Positions 34,966-46,599 of a DNA stretch of 64,000 nucleotides are shown here, piece after piece; the stretch's first letter is position 1; each line of letters begins with the position of its first letter. The notes under the pieces are model-generated. The model ran no database searches. It saw only the letters and a list, made by a program, of their open reading frames with translations, and was not told where the DNA came from. Where the stretch lies: the NCBI GenBank assembly GCA_914767885.1, contig CAJZBQ010000062.1, positions 992,001 to 1,056,000 of the forward strand, given 5' to 3'. Source of the stretch: Blepharisma stoltei. Taxonomy: Eukaryota > Ciliophora > Heterotrichea > Heterotrichida > Blepharismidae. Made by a program: the position numbers and the translations under genes.

Positions 34966-35052
34966 ATGATGAAAATGTTTGCATTTGGGCTTCTTTTTTC
35001 ATTGTCTTCTCTTAAGTTCAGCTTCTTAAAGTTTGCTTAGCTTAAAATCACT
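34966..35052 (+). pseudogene. Frameshifted 5' remnant of the cysteine-rich surface gene family
   Basis: ATGATGAAAATGTTTGCATT continues in parallel with the start of gene B (same TTTGGGCTTCTTTTTTCATT block and a shared AAAATCACTT at the end of the signal-peptide region), but a one-base loss shifts the frame and a TAG follows. About 170 bp of upstream sequence also resembles the gene B promoter region. No downstream part of the gene is visible. Confidence 0.65.
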
Positions 35053-37196
35053 TAGTCTGCTATTAAAAACAGTTACAACTCGTGATCCTACACTTTCAAT
35101 TTCAGAAAAAATTAAAATATTAGATTTGTAGAAAATCATAAAGACATTATCAATATTGATGAATTTCACATCGCACAATGCAATAGAAATTATGGTTGAA
35201 GCAAAATTGGAGTCCATGTGCTAAATTCCAAGATTTTAAAAATAAAGCTTGCACTGTTATCATCACTGTATCAAGCTTTAATGAAATATTGCTTGAAGAA
35301 CAATTGAAGGTTGCAACCAAGAAACCCTGATTTCAGACTGAATACTGTATTTTTCTTGGATAACGAAGTGCGAAATGTAAACTGACAGCTTTTATTGAAA
35401 TAATTAAATTATAGTTTATTAAGCTTAAAGTGAGCAATTGTGTCAATATAGAATTCGTTTTGACTATAGTTTATTTTATATGCAAGCAATTAAGGATTAT
35501 ATGAATAATTGCAAATCAATTAAAAAGCAAAGTTGACGGATTTATTTAATTTAATAAAAGTAAAATGAGCCCAGGTAAACAGTAGAAGGCTAGCCAGAAT
35601 TTTAAGATAATCGAATTAACTGCTCAAAAAAAATTATGTATATCTGCTTAATACCGAACTTTTTATTTCTTCTAATTTGCTTATATGATAATAGTTAGAA
35701 AATAAAAATAAATCGATATTAAAAGTGCTTGCAGCCAAAATTCTTCAAATTAAGGCATCTTTTTTGATTTTACTGAAATTTAAAGTTAATCAAATTAATT
35801 TAAAAACATAAATAAAATGGCTATAAATCCTTCAAAAGAGTTTCCTATACTTTCTCAAATGTTTGATGCCAACTTGATACAACCTCATCAATGCTGGTTA
35901 TGAATGATAAAACAAATTGAATCCTAGGCTTCTTCTCAATCTATGGGCTTCTTCTTTGAAATTAAATGTTCAAAAATTAAAATCATTAATTAAGCTTCGA
36001 TAGGATATTTAACCTTATTAATATATAGCTTCCATTTTTGAGTTTAAATTAATGAAGAATGCCTGAGGATCCTTTAAATCAATAGATTTTTGGAAATAGC
36101 AAGGTATCAAATATAATTACATCTTCACTTGAACTATTAAAACAAATGATTCCTTGTTTACTAATATTGCAATAAATATGATGCTTTTGAGGTCCTAGTT
36201 GATCCATGATATTTCTCGAATGCTTTGTATTTAAATAGATAATAAAATAAAGGTTAAAATAAATTTATACTGGTTTTGTAAAACGCTATTTAGTCTTATA
36301 TTGCAATATTGCTACGCTAAAAATGTTTATGATAAAAAATGTCCTGTTCAGATCGAAATAATATTTTACAAGAAGGATTTGGTACTTAGCGTCGAGCTCT
36401 TCAAAAAGAGTATAATATAATTAGCTGGAAGATCTCAATTATGAAATGTAAAAAATTTTTAGCCCATAGAGCATTTCTGTTAAAAATTTTTTGCTCCAAA
36501 AAGGAGCTAATTTTCCCAAAAACAAGATTTTCCAATTGTTTTGATTATAACCAAGGAATTGTAAAAAATAATATTTCGTAATTTTGTTGATTATGAAGAC
36601 TTGATAATTATATTTTATTTAGAAATGATTCTTCAGCAATTTTCATCTCATTCTCGTCATTTTTATTCACTAAAAGCATGTCTATTCATTTCTGTCTTGA
36701 TTTCCAGCTATTTTTCTAACTGAAAATGACAAAAATCTCTTGATAGAGACTCCAAATTAATTAAAATTTACTACAAAGACTTAAAACTCAATTAATAACG
36801 AAATTTATATAAATTATTTAAAAATTATCCTTTTATTTTTATACTTCTTCAATCAACTTTTATAGAAATGTTGAAACTTTTTATTTAGGATCATTACAAG
36901 TATTAATGTAAAACGTATGAAAATAATCCTCAAAGAATTTGATAAAAGATGATTTAATATTTATAGCAATTTTTGCCTCCATATTAATAGAATGCTGAGC
37001 TGTTTAAAACGTGAAAATTTTAACTATTTAAAAATTTTATGAGGCTTGCATTTAGAAAATTTTTGCCCGTTAAGAGCCGATTTAATAATAATAAATATAC
37101 AACACAACTAATCTCTTCACAAAATCTATTACCTAATTTATCTAAAATCATCTATATAAGCCTTTATTCCTATATTATATGTGTGGTGATAATAAA
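35053..37196. other. Spacer with faint coding remnants
   Basis: The minus-strand frame 35026-35217 and a plus-strand run near 36311-36415 (DKKCPVQIEIIFYKKDLVLS within it) look less random than pure spacer but lack starts, motifs and homologous neighbours, so I do not call genes. The upstream 120 bp of gene A (from 37070) resembles the leaders of gene B and of the 34966 remnant. Confidence 0.4.
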
Positions 37197-39955
37197 ATGT
37201 TGAAAGGAACTGTCATTTGGGCCTGCGTGCTCACAATTCTCAGTTTTACAGCTGCTTCATCCAAGTTTGAAGCTAAGGATCTCAACAGCGACTCTCAGTT
37301 CGTATTGAAATCGCTTGCGGAATTTAGCCAACAAGCCTACTTATACGAGCCTTTAAGGATCCATACTCAGACGATCGAGGAATCCTTCAGCGACGACGAA
37401 GCCAACAAAAATTTGCAGTCAGCCTTAGCCACTTCAGCTAAAATCATATCTGATTTGCTACTCACTAAGCCTACAAATGGCAAGCTTACGCTTAGCGAGA
37501 ATAATCAATGCGCAGATATCATGCTCGGTCAGATGATCCAAAGCGAAGACTTATCTGCAGATATCACTATATTCGCTGTTAACAATGAAGAAAAAGCAGA
37601 AATTACAACCTCAAAGATATGCGAGGTGAGCGAAGATAAGACTATTAAGTCAATAGTTTTGGAAATTAATGCTGAAAAACTTATGAAACTAGATGAACTT
37701 TCACAGGTAAAAGAACTTTGCACTGCAATCTCTAAAGTCTTATATGAAGATAAGGAAGTAGAAAAGCAAATGCTGCTGAGTGAAATGGCAAAATTCTTAT
37801 CAAAAGAGAGAGAAATTAAGATAGCTCCAATACTTGGAGCTTGTGCAGTTGGAGTAGGCGGTTGTGCATCTTGCGACACTACTAATACAAATTGCCTTAT
37901 GTGCGAAGCCACCAACTATTATCCAAGCGGAGAAATTTGCTTAGCTTGCACTCCACCATGTGCAGAATGTGTTGGAACTGAGACTTTTTGTACAACTTGC
38001 TACGATGCCATTAACATGATAAATAATGCAGGAGCTTGCATTTGCACTGATCCTAACGCTTCTTTTAGCACAACATCTTATACATGTGTTTGCAATTCAG
38101 GCTACTCTTCAATTGGAGGAATTTGCATTTATTGTGCGGCACCTTGTGCTACTTGCTCTGCAGGAAACACTTGTTCATCATGCTATGATGAAACTTATAT
38201 GACATTAACTGGAGGAGTTTGCACTTGCCGTGATCTTAATGCTTCTTTTAGCACAACTTCTAATACATGTGTTTGCAATGCAGGCTACTATTCAAACGCA
38301 GGAATTTGTATTGATTGTGCAGCACCTTGTGCCACTTGCTCTGACGCAAACACTTGCTTATCATGTGATGATGCTCACATGACATTATATGAAGGAACTT
38401 GCTCTTGCGATTGAGGCTACTATTTAAATGATGGAATTTGCACTGCTTGTGTAGCGCCTTGTAGTGTCTGTATTTCAGCAGATTATTGTATAGGTTGTGA
38501 AGATCCTGACCATATGGCTTTATCTTCAGGAACTTGCATTTGCATTGATCCTAACGCTTCTTTTAGCACAACTTCTCTTACATGTGTTTGCAATTCAGGC
38601 TACTCTTCAGTTGGGGGAGTTTGCACTGCTTGTATTGCACCTTGCTCTACCTGCCAAACTTCACCTTATTTGTGTACATCATGTGATGATGCTGCTAATA
38701 TGGTTTTAATGGGCTCAGATTGCGTATGCACAGATATTAATGCTTATTTCAATGATGAATCTCTCACTTGCCAATGTAAGTCGAGCTACTTTTCAAATTC
38801 AGGAGTTTGCACTCACTGCGATGCGACATGCTCTACTTGTTCAGGATCCGCTGATTTTTGTACTTCGTGCAGAGATTCAGCTCATATGATTTTGACTCCG
38901 GATACAGGAGTTTGCTCATGTAAAGATCCAAATGCTAGTTTCAATGAAATTATTGGTAGATGTCAATGCAATTCAGGCTATATTTCAGATTTAGGCTTTT
39001 GCGATGCTTGTGTTTTGCCTTGCGCGACATGCTCTTCTTCTCTTACGTTTTGCACTTCGTGCGAAGATCCTACGAATATACCCTCTTATTAATTTTGTAT
39101 TGATATAAATAATTTTGTTATTAAAAATATGATAAGTCTTAAATTTATTATTAATAAATTATAAATAATATCGTAAAAATTATTTCACTAACTCCACCCC
39201 CTCCGTGAGTGAACAAAAAAATTTTGTTCACTCACGGAGGGGGGTTAATTTTTTTTTTTAAAAAAAATTTATATATAAATTTTATAAAAATTTTTTTTTT
39301 TTCGAAATTTTAAAAATCCTAATTCACAAAAATTGGAAAGCAAATATTAATTTAATTTATAAAATTTATGTTTTAAAAAAACAATTCGTTTAAAATTAAA
39401 CAGAATTAGCTCTAGACTTCATTATACTAATTATCATTTATATATCAAATTTTTTTTCCATAAAAAATTTTTCTATTAAAATGATAATTTTTGTTCACTC
39501 ACGGAGGGTGGGTTTTTGAGCGAAAAATAGGGATTTTTCTAATGGTTTTGTTCACTCACGGAGGGGAGTAAGAAATATTTATTTATATTTCAAAACGAAG
39601 AAGAAGGTATATGTATTTAAATACTGTTGCAGGGACATGCAGATGTTGGGATCTTTATGCTTCTTTTGATCAGACTTCTAAAACTTGTCAGTGTATTCAA
39701 GGCTATTATATGTCAAGCTCAGGAACATGCCAACCTTGCATCTCACCTTGTGCTCAATGCTCTAACTCAGCGACTTTTTGCACAGCATGCAACGACTTTG
39801 CGAATATGAACTTAAATGCGATCACAGGCACATGCACATGTAAAGAGCCCAATTATCAGTTTAATCCATGGGTGAAAGCTTGCCAATCTAATTCTGGCTG
39901 CAATTGCAATCAGTGCGGCACCATAATAAATAACATCATCAATTTCAACTTCTAA
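37197..39955 (+). CDS. Cysteine-rich secreted/surface protein A, split by a 533-bp IES
   Basis: Start at 37197 gives a signal peptide MLKGTVIWACVLTILSFTAA; an in-frame ATG at 37179 adds six residues. Residues to about 215 form a helical, Cys-poor domain (LNSDSQFVLKSLAE... EIKIAPILGAC). After that come about a dozen cysteine-rich units of roughly 45 residues (CTDPNASFSTTSYTCVCNSG type, with CAAPCATC), like furin-type or EGF-like repeats of ciliate surface antigens. TGA at 38412-38414 is read as Trp in CSCD-W-GYYLNDG. Removal of 39079-39611 joins EDPTN-MYLNTVAGTC and the gene ends CNCNQCGTIINNIINFNF at TAA 39953-39955: 2226 nt, 741 aa. No membrane span or GPI-type tail. Exposure on the cell surface is inferred from family-level resemblance. 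Confidence 0.85.
39079..39611. mobile_element. IES candidate in gene A, containing a nested MITE
   Basis: TA-bounded; inverted ends TATACCCTCTT and, read inward from the right, TATACCTTCTT. Contains MITE M12; without it the IES is about 153 bp. Gene B has the same IES at the same codon without the MITE. Confidence 0.88.
39191..39570 (-). mobile_element. Foldback MITE copy M12, nested in the gene A IES
   Basis: 380 bp, TA at 39189-39190 and 39569-39570; palindromic left end, direct-repeat right end. Confidence 0.92.
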
Positions 39956-40645
39956 ATAGAGTTAGATAATTTTTTAAAAGTTTATTTTAATTGTATTGTA
40001 TTATAATTATTAATTTAAATTTTAGCATACCCTGATGAGATTAGTGAGAAAGTTTGGTATAATAAGCCCTTATCTTAATCAAAAAAATAAATTTTTCTAC
40101 GCTCTGATAAGATAAATAAAGAATGCAAGATGATATTAAATGTAAAATTTAAGCAAAATCAAAATGCCGATATATTTAAAAATTTAAAGGATTAATAATT
40201 TTTATGTAAGATTGCAATTTAGTATCGCTCGAAATTTATCATAAATTGGCAGGTTAAATCATATGATATTTCTTTTACTTTGCGTTCTTTATGTAAAGGA
40301 TTGGCATTATCCTTCAAATTATAAAATAAAATTTGAGAGCTATCTATTGTTATAATAAATATTTCATCATTTAAGCTTAAATAATTCATCTTAATTAGTT
40401 TGTTATAGCAATACTTTGAAACTCTGTATAAAATAATAATTAAGCAGGTTTCTCAACTCAGTGAGTATTAGAAATGTTAATTTTGGCTTATTTTATTTTA
40501 AAACTTTCAGATGAATGCTATCAATTGAATAAAACTGCAAAAAAGAAATTTTTAAGAATAAAATAATTCGTATTGATATATAGATTTGCTAGCTTCAGGG
40601 TAATTATGCAAAATATAAGTAAATAGAAAATATTTTAATTCTTTA
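39956..40645. other. Spacer shared with the 3' flanks of genes B and C
   Basis: The sequence after each of A, B and C is similar (AGAGTTAGATAATTTTTTAA-type start, then a repeated TTAGCATACCCTGATGAG-like stretch), so the duplication that made the genes included at least several hundred bases of 3' flank. No further gene seen. Confidence 0.6.
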
Positions 40646-41111
40646 ATCCCACCCTCAGTTAGCGAACAAAAATTTTGTTCACTGGTGGAGAATTAAATTT
40701 TTTTTTTAAAAAATTTTATATAGTTTATAATAAATTTAAAAATTCGCAAAATAATTTAAAAACAAATATTAATTTAACTTACAAAATTTATGTTTTAAAA
40801 TGCCAGCCATAAAATTTTAATTTAAAATTCAAATTTTTTAATTGCAATTATTGAAATTGCCTTAATGTAAGACTAACCACTCTTTCATGTGATTAATAAT
40901 TTTTTCTTAAAATTTATCAAAATTTAAAAAAATTAATTCGTGAAAGAAAAATTAATTTAATTAGTAAAATTGATGTTTTAAATTGCAAGAGATTTAATTA
41001 TAATAGTTATGGCCTATGTCAAAATATATTTTCATAAAAAAATTTTTGCACGAGGTACCCAAAAAATATGATTTTTCCAATGGTTTTGTTTGCACACGGA
41101 GTAAGGAGTTA
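40646..41111 (-). mobile_element. Foldback MITE copy M13 (degenerate)
   Basis: 466 bp with TA ends (40644-40645 and 41110-41111); decayed tips (CCCACCCTCAGTTAGCG at left) and extra internal sequence. Lies 120 bp upstream of gene B. Confidence 0.65.
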
Positions 41112-41231
41112 GAAAATATTTGTAAATATTTAAATCTAAAATACTTAAAATACCTAAAATTTCCTTAAATTCTATTAATCTATTTACCATATCTATATTA
41201 AATTGTCCTAATATCTAGTGGCTATAATATA

Positions 41232-44200
41232 ATGATGAAAATATTCGTCGTTTGGGCTTCTTTTTTCATTGTCCTCTGCTTAAGTTATGTTTCTTCAAAG
41301 CTTGACTTAAGTGATCGCCAATTTAGCTTGAAATCACTTCCTCCCGCACGTGGGTGATTAAAACCATCACTTTTTTGGAATTAACCTGCATTATGATTAA
41401 GCAAAAAATTTTTTATATAAATATCTTTATTTCTAATTAATAATTTTATATTAAAATTTATCGCTCATTTAATTAATTTTAAACAGAAAAAAAGAAGCTT
41501 TATATTCTGAATTGCTTTTAATTTCAAATTTTTTACAAATTGTGATTTTTTGAGCTAGGAAAAAATACCCTCTCATTAAAAAGAGGTTTAGTGAAAACAC
41601 TCTGCAAGGGCACTTGTATCAGCCTTTAGAAATTCATGTTGAGGCGATCGAAAAATCCTTCAGCGACGATAAGATCTATAAGGCTTTGAGCTCAACCTTA
41701 ATTGCTTCAGCCAAAATCTTATCAGATTTACTATTCTCAAAAAGAAGAATATATAAATTTATAGTTAAATAATCGTTATATTCTGCCGATAAATAATTAT
41801 ACCCCAAATATCATTAATAAATGCTACATAAAAAGCATACTCACCAAGCCATCAACAGAAAAGGTTAGATTTGGCGAAAATAATCAATGCGCTGACATCT
41901 TGCTAAGCCAGATTACCCAAAGAGAAGACATTGATGCAGATATAGCTATATTTGCTGTCAGTAGTAAAGACAAAAGTGAAATAATTACCTCAAGGAAATG
42001 TGAGGTAAATGAGAAAAAATTTATAAAAGCTATTGCTTTAGAAATTAATGCCGAGGAATTCATAAAACTTGAAAAAATTTCGAAAGTCAGAGAACTTTGC
42101 ATTGCAATTGCAAATGTCTTATACGGAGATAATGAAGAAGAAAATCAAGTTCTGATGAAGGAAATAGGTGAATATTTGGCGAATGAGGAAAATATCGGAG
42201 AAATGAACAAATTAGGAGCTTGCAATACTGGATATTTTGTAAGTGGAGGAGTTTGCGTGGCTTGCAATCCACCATGCTCTGAATGCTCTGGAACTCCAGA
42301 TTATTGTACATCTTGTTATGATGCCTGGCTCTGACTTTTATTATTAAATTTATCATAATTTTCAAATTGTTTTTAAAGTAATGTTTAAAATAATCTATAA
42401 GTGAAATAAGTCTAATCGCCAATTGATATATTATTTTCTAAACCAATAGGCTTATTTCTCTATTAATATTCTGTATTATAGCCCGAGCAGTCTTTGGGGT
42501 AGGAGAAGAGTTGTTCAAGCCAACTAATGCTGCTTGGCCAACTCCCCAGATGGCAGGATACCTGCTGAAGTTGGTAATTCATATAGCAAGGATGAGTTGG
42601 TTTGACCAATGATTCTTTTTCCCCTCACTCCCCTAATCCTTGATCGAACGGCTCGCCATCGTTCAATAAAGAATGGGGGTTAAAAAAAATTTTCTGAGAA
42701 AAAAATTTATATATAAAATAAAAAATATATGTGTTTTTTTTATATATTTTCAAATAAGAGCGTTATAGTTATTTTTACAGCAAAAAATTAAATTAATTTC
42801 ATAAAAATACCAATTTTTAATATTTTGATTTATTAATTACCCCTTTAAACTGTATAAATTTTAATTTGTTCCTTATTAATTAAAAATTTAAAATTTTAAA
42901 GAATCTCTATTTTATTAGATTATTGAGTTTAAGCCCAGGTTGATGACTAAATCACTTCGAATGGTTGATTCCGTAGCTTCTTGTCGTCTCAAAACCTCTG
43001 ACAACAAACTTCATTAGGCACATCTTCCCAAGCTTTTGATAACTAAATATTTTTTCATATATAAAATTTCCATGATATGAAAATCGTTCGATCAAGGATG
43101 GGGGTTAATTTCCCCAATTTTTAGAAATTTTTACAGTCAATCGTTCGATCAAGGATGGGTGGGGAGTCAGGAAAGTTTGTAAAGCCCAAGCCAAAAGATT
43201 TTCAGCCTATACTAGAATTTTTTTAAAACGATGCATGCCTATAGGGTCAATATTGTTGACCAGATGCCACTAATATGATAAATAACGCAGGCACATGCAC
43301 TTGCAACAATTCTCTAAAAACTTTTAATACTGCCTCTTTAACCTGCACTTGCCAAGCAGGGTATTATGCCTTAGCTAATGGATATTGCATGCAATGTTCA
43401 GCCCCATGTGCTACATGTACTTCATATAGTAATTGCATCACATGTCAAGACCCAACTAATATGACTCTAAATGGAGGAATTTGTACTTGCACTGATCCCA
43501 ATAAATATTTCAACTCAGCAGCTCTCGTTTGCCAATGCAGTGGAGGATATTACTCAAATGCAGGTGTTTGCACTCGATGCTCCTTGCCATGCAGTACATG
43601 CTCTACTTCGGCTACTTATTGCACTTCGTGCGTTGATCCCATTCACATGACTCCTCCAACTCCAACATCAGGAATTTGCGCGTGCACTGATCCAAATGCT
43701 TCTTATAGTACTGGATCACAAAAATGCTTATGCAATCAAGGATATTACTCACTCTTTCATGATTAGTGATCAAAATTTTTTCAGCTCACTAAATAATGGG
43801 TTATTTTTTATTAAAATATTTTGCTCGCTATCTAAGCCTATCAAAGAGATTTTTCTAATAGTTCTGCTCGCTTGCCAAGGGAAGTCAGATTATTCACACA
43901 ATGGCTTAGGAGTTTGCACTCCATGTTCAGTGCCTTGCTCTTCGTGCTCGAATTCAGCTACTTCTTGTACCGCATGCGTTGATCCTATACACATGATTCT
44001 AAATGGAGGTTATTGTGTATGCTCTGATCCCAATGCCTCTTTTAATACTGTATCACTTACTTGTCAATGCAATCCAGGATATTTTTCGCTATCAGGCGTT
44101 TGCACTGCTTGTGGGTCATCTTGCATCTCATGCTCATCCTCAGGATGTGAAGATTGTTATGATCCTTCTAATATGACGATCAACGGAGGACTATGTGTAT

Positions 44201-45736
44201 GCAAAGACTTAAATGCTTATTTTAATACTGCAACTAATACATGCCAATGCAAAAATGAGTACATTTCAGTTTCTGGGATATGTCAGAGCTGTGAAGCACC
44301 TTGTAGCCAATGTGAAAATGCTACAACTTTTTGCACAGAATGCGATGATTCCAATAATATGGCTTTAGATTCAGCCTCACTCCACCTGCTTTAAATTGGA
44401 ACAAAAAATTCTGTTCCGATTTAATAGGCTGATCATTGTCTACAGGTCTTGAGGAAACTGCGTCAAGATGTCGGGTGGTCGCCTCCACCATATTAATGTA
44501 TCCAAATGAGGTCAAATAACTTTATAAAAATTAGTATTTTCACCTATAAAATTTTCCTAGAAAACAAATTCTGTTCCAATTTGTAAGGTGTTTAAAAAGC
44601 CTAAAAAAAGTTAATTTTACTGATATTTTGTTCAAAATTTAAAAGGTTGAGTCAGGAGCATGCACTTGCACAGATCCTAATGCTTCTTTTAATGCAGGAA
44701 CTCTTACATGCCAATGCAATTCTGGCTATCTTAATTATGGAGGAGCTTGTACCGCTTGCATTGCACCTTGCTCTACCTGCCAATCTTTACCATATTTGTG
44801 TACATCATGTGATGATGCTGCTAATATGGTTTTAATGGGCTCAAATTGCTTATGCACAGATACTAATGCTTATTTCAACAAGGAATCTCTCACTTGCCAA
44901 TGCGAATCGAGCTACTTTTCAAATTCAGGAGTTTGCACTCAATGCGATGCAACATGCTCTACTTGTTCAGGATCCGCTTATTTTTGTACTTCGTGCAAAG
45001 ATTCAAATCATATGACTTTAAATTCGGCTACAGGAGTTTGTTCATGCACAGATCCTAATGCTAGTTTCAATCAGGTTTTTAATTTATGCCAATGCAATTC
45101 AGGCTATATTTCAAATTTAGGCGTTTGCGTTGCTTGTGTTTTGCCTTGTGCGACATGCTCTTCTTCTGATATTGCATTTTGCACTGCATGTGAAGATCCT
45201 ATGAATATATACCCTCTTATATTAATTTTGTCTTGATATAAATAATTTTGCTATCAAAAATATGATAAGTCTTAAAATTTATTATTAATTATAAATATCA
45301 TCGTAAAATATATTTTTTTTTTATATTATAAGTAAATTAAATATTTAGGGAGATATATTTCTTATAAGTAAATGCAAAACGAAGAAAAAGGTATATGTAT
45401 TTAAATACTGTTGCAGGGACATGCAGATGCTGGGATCCTTATGCTTCTTTTGATCAGACTTCTAAAACTTGTCAGTGTATTCAAGGCTATTATATGTCAA
45501 GTTCAGGAGCATGTCAACCTTGCATCCCACCTTGTGCTCAATGCTCTAATTCAGAGACTTTTTGCACAGCATGCAACGACTTTGCAAATATGAACTTAAA
45601 TGTGACCACAGGTGTATGCACATGCAAAGAGCCCAATTTTCAGTTCAATCCATGGGTAAAAGCTTGCCAATCTAATTCTAGCTGCAATTGCAATCAGTGC
45701 GGCACCACAATAAATAATTTCATTTTCAACTTCTAA
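41232..45736 (+). CDS. Cysteine-rich secreted/surface protein B, split by six insertions
   Basis: Signal peptide MMKIFVVWASFFIVLCLSYV, then the family's Cys-poor domain (SLKSL... LYQPLEIHVEAIEKSFSDDK... KVRELCIAIANVLYGDNEEE), then Cys-rich repeats to CNCNQCGTTINNFIFNF. Seven coding segments: 41232-41343, 41573-41733, 41840-42325, 43269-43747, 43893-44374, 44656-45207 and 45396-45736. They sum to 2613 nt (871 codons with TAA), and every join is in frame and matches A or C. Five joins are well supported; the first (CCTC pointer) is the least certain because it adds a stretch (PLIKKR) not present in A. As the DNA stands the longest open piece is only about 230 codons. Confidence 0.8.
41344..41572. 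mobile_element. Insertion B1 in gene B (probable IES, CCTC pointer)
   Basis: Removing 229 bp between CCTC at 41340-41343 and 41569-41572 keeps the frame. Ends are short hairpins (CCCGCACGTGGG at left, CCTCTCATTAAAAAGAGG spanning the right edge). The boundary is inferred; no TA pair works. Confidence 0.5.
41734..41839. mobile_element. Insertion B2 in gene B (IES candidate, TA)
   Basis: 106 bp between TA at 41732-41733 and 41838-41839. Removal gives SDLLLTKPSTEK, matching A, which has no insertion here. C has an insertion at the same codon. Confidence 0.87.
42326..43268. mobile_element. Insertion B3 in gene B (GATGCC direct repeat), with a nested foldback
   Basis: 943 bp between GATGCC at 42320-42325 and 43263-43268. 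Removal gives CYDA-TNMINNAGTC, matching CYDAINMINNAGAC of A. Contains a GC-richer part (about 42482-42620) with GTTGGCCAACTCC-type motifs and the F3 foldback (42628-43169). Confidence 0.82.
42628..43169. mobile_element. Third foldback family (F3)
   Basis: Tips CTAATCCTTGATCGAACG at left and CGTTCGATCAAGGATGG at right, with a second inward copy of CGTTCGATCAAGGATGG near 43085. Flanked by TCA (42625-42627 and 43167-43169). Same overall plan as the main MITE with an unrelated motif. Confidence 0.7.
43748..43892 (-). mobile_element. Insertion B4 in gene B (IES candidate, TA), degenerate MITE
   Basis: 145 bp between TA at 43746-43747 and 43891-43892. Removal gives CNQGYYSHNGLGVCTPC. The interior keeps MITE strings (ATTTTTCTAATAGTTCTGCTC). 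Confidence 0.78.
44375..44655. mobile_element. Insertion B5 in gene B (TCAG direct repeat), F2 family
   Basis: 281 bp between TCAG at 44371-44374 and 44652-44655. Removal gives MALDSG-ACTCTDPNAS, matching MALSSGTCICIDPNAS of A. Tip motifs TTTAAATTGGAAC and GTTCAAAATTTAAAAGG relate it to F2 at 30896. Confidence 0.8.
45208..45395. mobile_element. Insertion B6 in gene B (IES candidate, TA)
   Basis: 188 bp, inverted TATACC ends, same codon as the IES of gene A but without the nested MITE. Removal gives EDPMN-MYLNTVAGTC. Confidence 0.87.
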
Positions 45737-46197
45737 ATAGAGTTAGATAATAATTTTGTAAAAGTTTATTTTAATTATAATTATTAATTTAAATTTTGGC
45801 ATACTTGGTGAAATTAATGAGAAAGTTTAATATGATAAACCCTCATTTAATCAGAAATTCAAATTTTGGCATACAGTGATATGATAAATACAAAATACAA
45901 GAAGATATTAAATACAAAATTTAAGAAAAATCAAAAGCTGAGATATATAAAATTTAAAGGAAATTGTTAGTTTTTATATAAAATTGGGATTTAGTATCAC
46001 TCGAGATTTATAATAAATTGGGTTTATGGGTGCTGCAATTTGTATAAATAGTTGATTCAAAGTTAATAGAGTGAAATAAGAACTATATAAGAATAAGTGC
46101 TCTATATAAGCAAAAGTGGTATTGAATGCCTGTTACTCTTTGTGAAGTTCTTAATGAATCATAAGCAAATTTAAACTATGTTATGTTAGGTTTATTA
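45737..46197. other. 3' flank of gene B
   Basis: Similar to the flanks after A and C; no gene seen. Confidence 0.5.
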
Positions 46198-46582
46198 ACT
46201 CCCCCCCCCCTCCGTGAGTGAACAAAACCATTAGAAAAATCGCCATTTTTTGCCCAAAAAACCCACCCTCCGTGAGTGAGCAAAAATTGTTTTAATAGAA
46301 AAATTTTTTATGGAAAAAAATTTTGATATATAAATGATAATTAATATAATGAAATCTAGAGCTAATTCTGTTTAATTTTAAACGAAATGCATTTTAAAAC
46401 ATAAATTTTATAAATTAAATTAATATTTGCTTTCAAATTTTTGCAAATTAGGATTTTTTTAAATTTCGAAAAAAAAAATTTTTTAGAAAATTTATATAGA
46501 AATTTTTTTAAAAAAAAAAATTAAACCCCCCTCCGTGAGTGAACAAAATTTTTTTGTTCACTCACGGAGGGGGGGGGGAGTA
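46198..46582 (+). mobile_element. Foldback MITE copy M14
   Basis: 385 bp, TA at 46196-46197 and 46581-46582; well preserved, near M11 in sequence. Confidence 0.92.
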
Positions 46583-46599
46583 AGCATCTGACGCTACCA

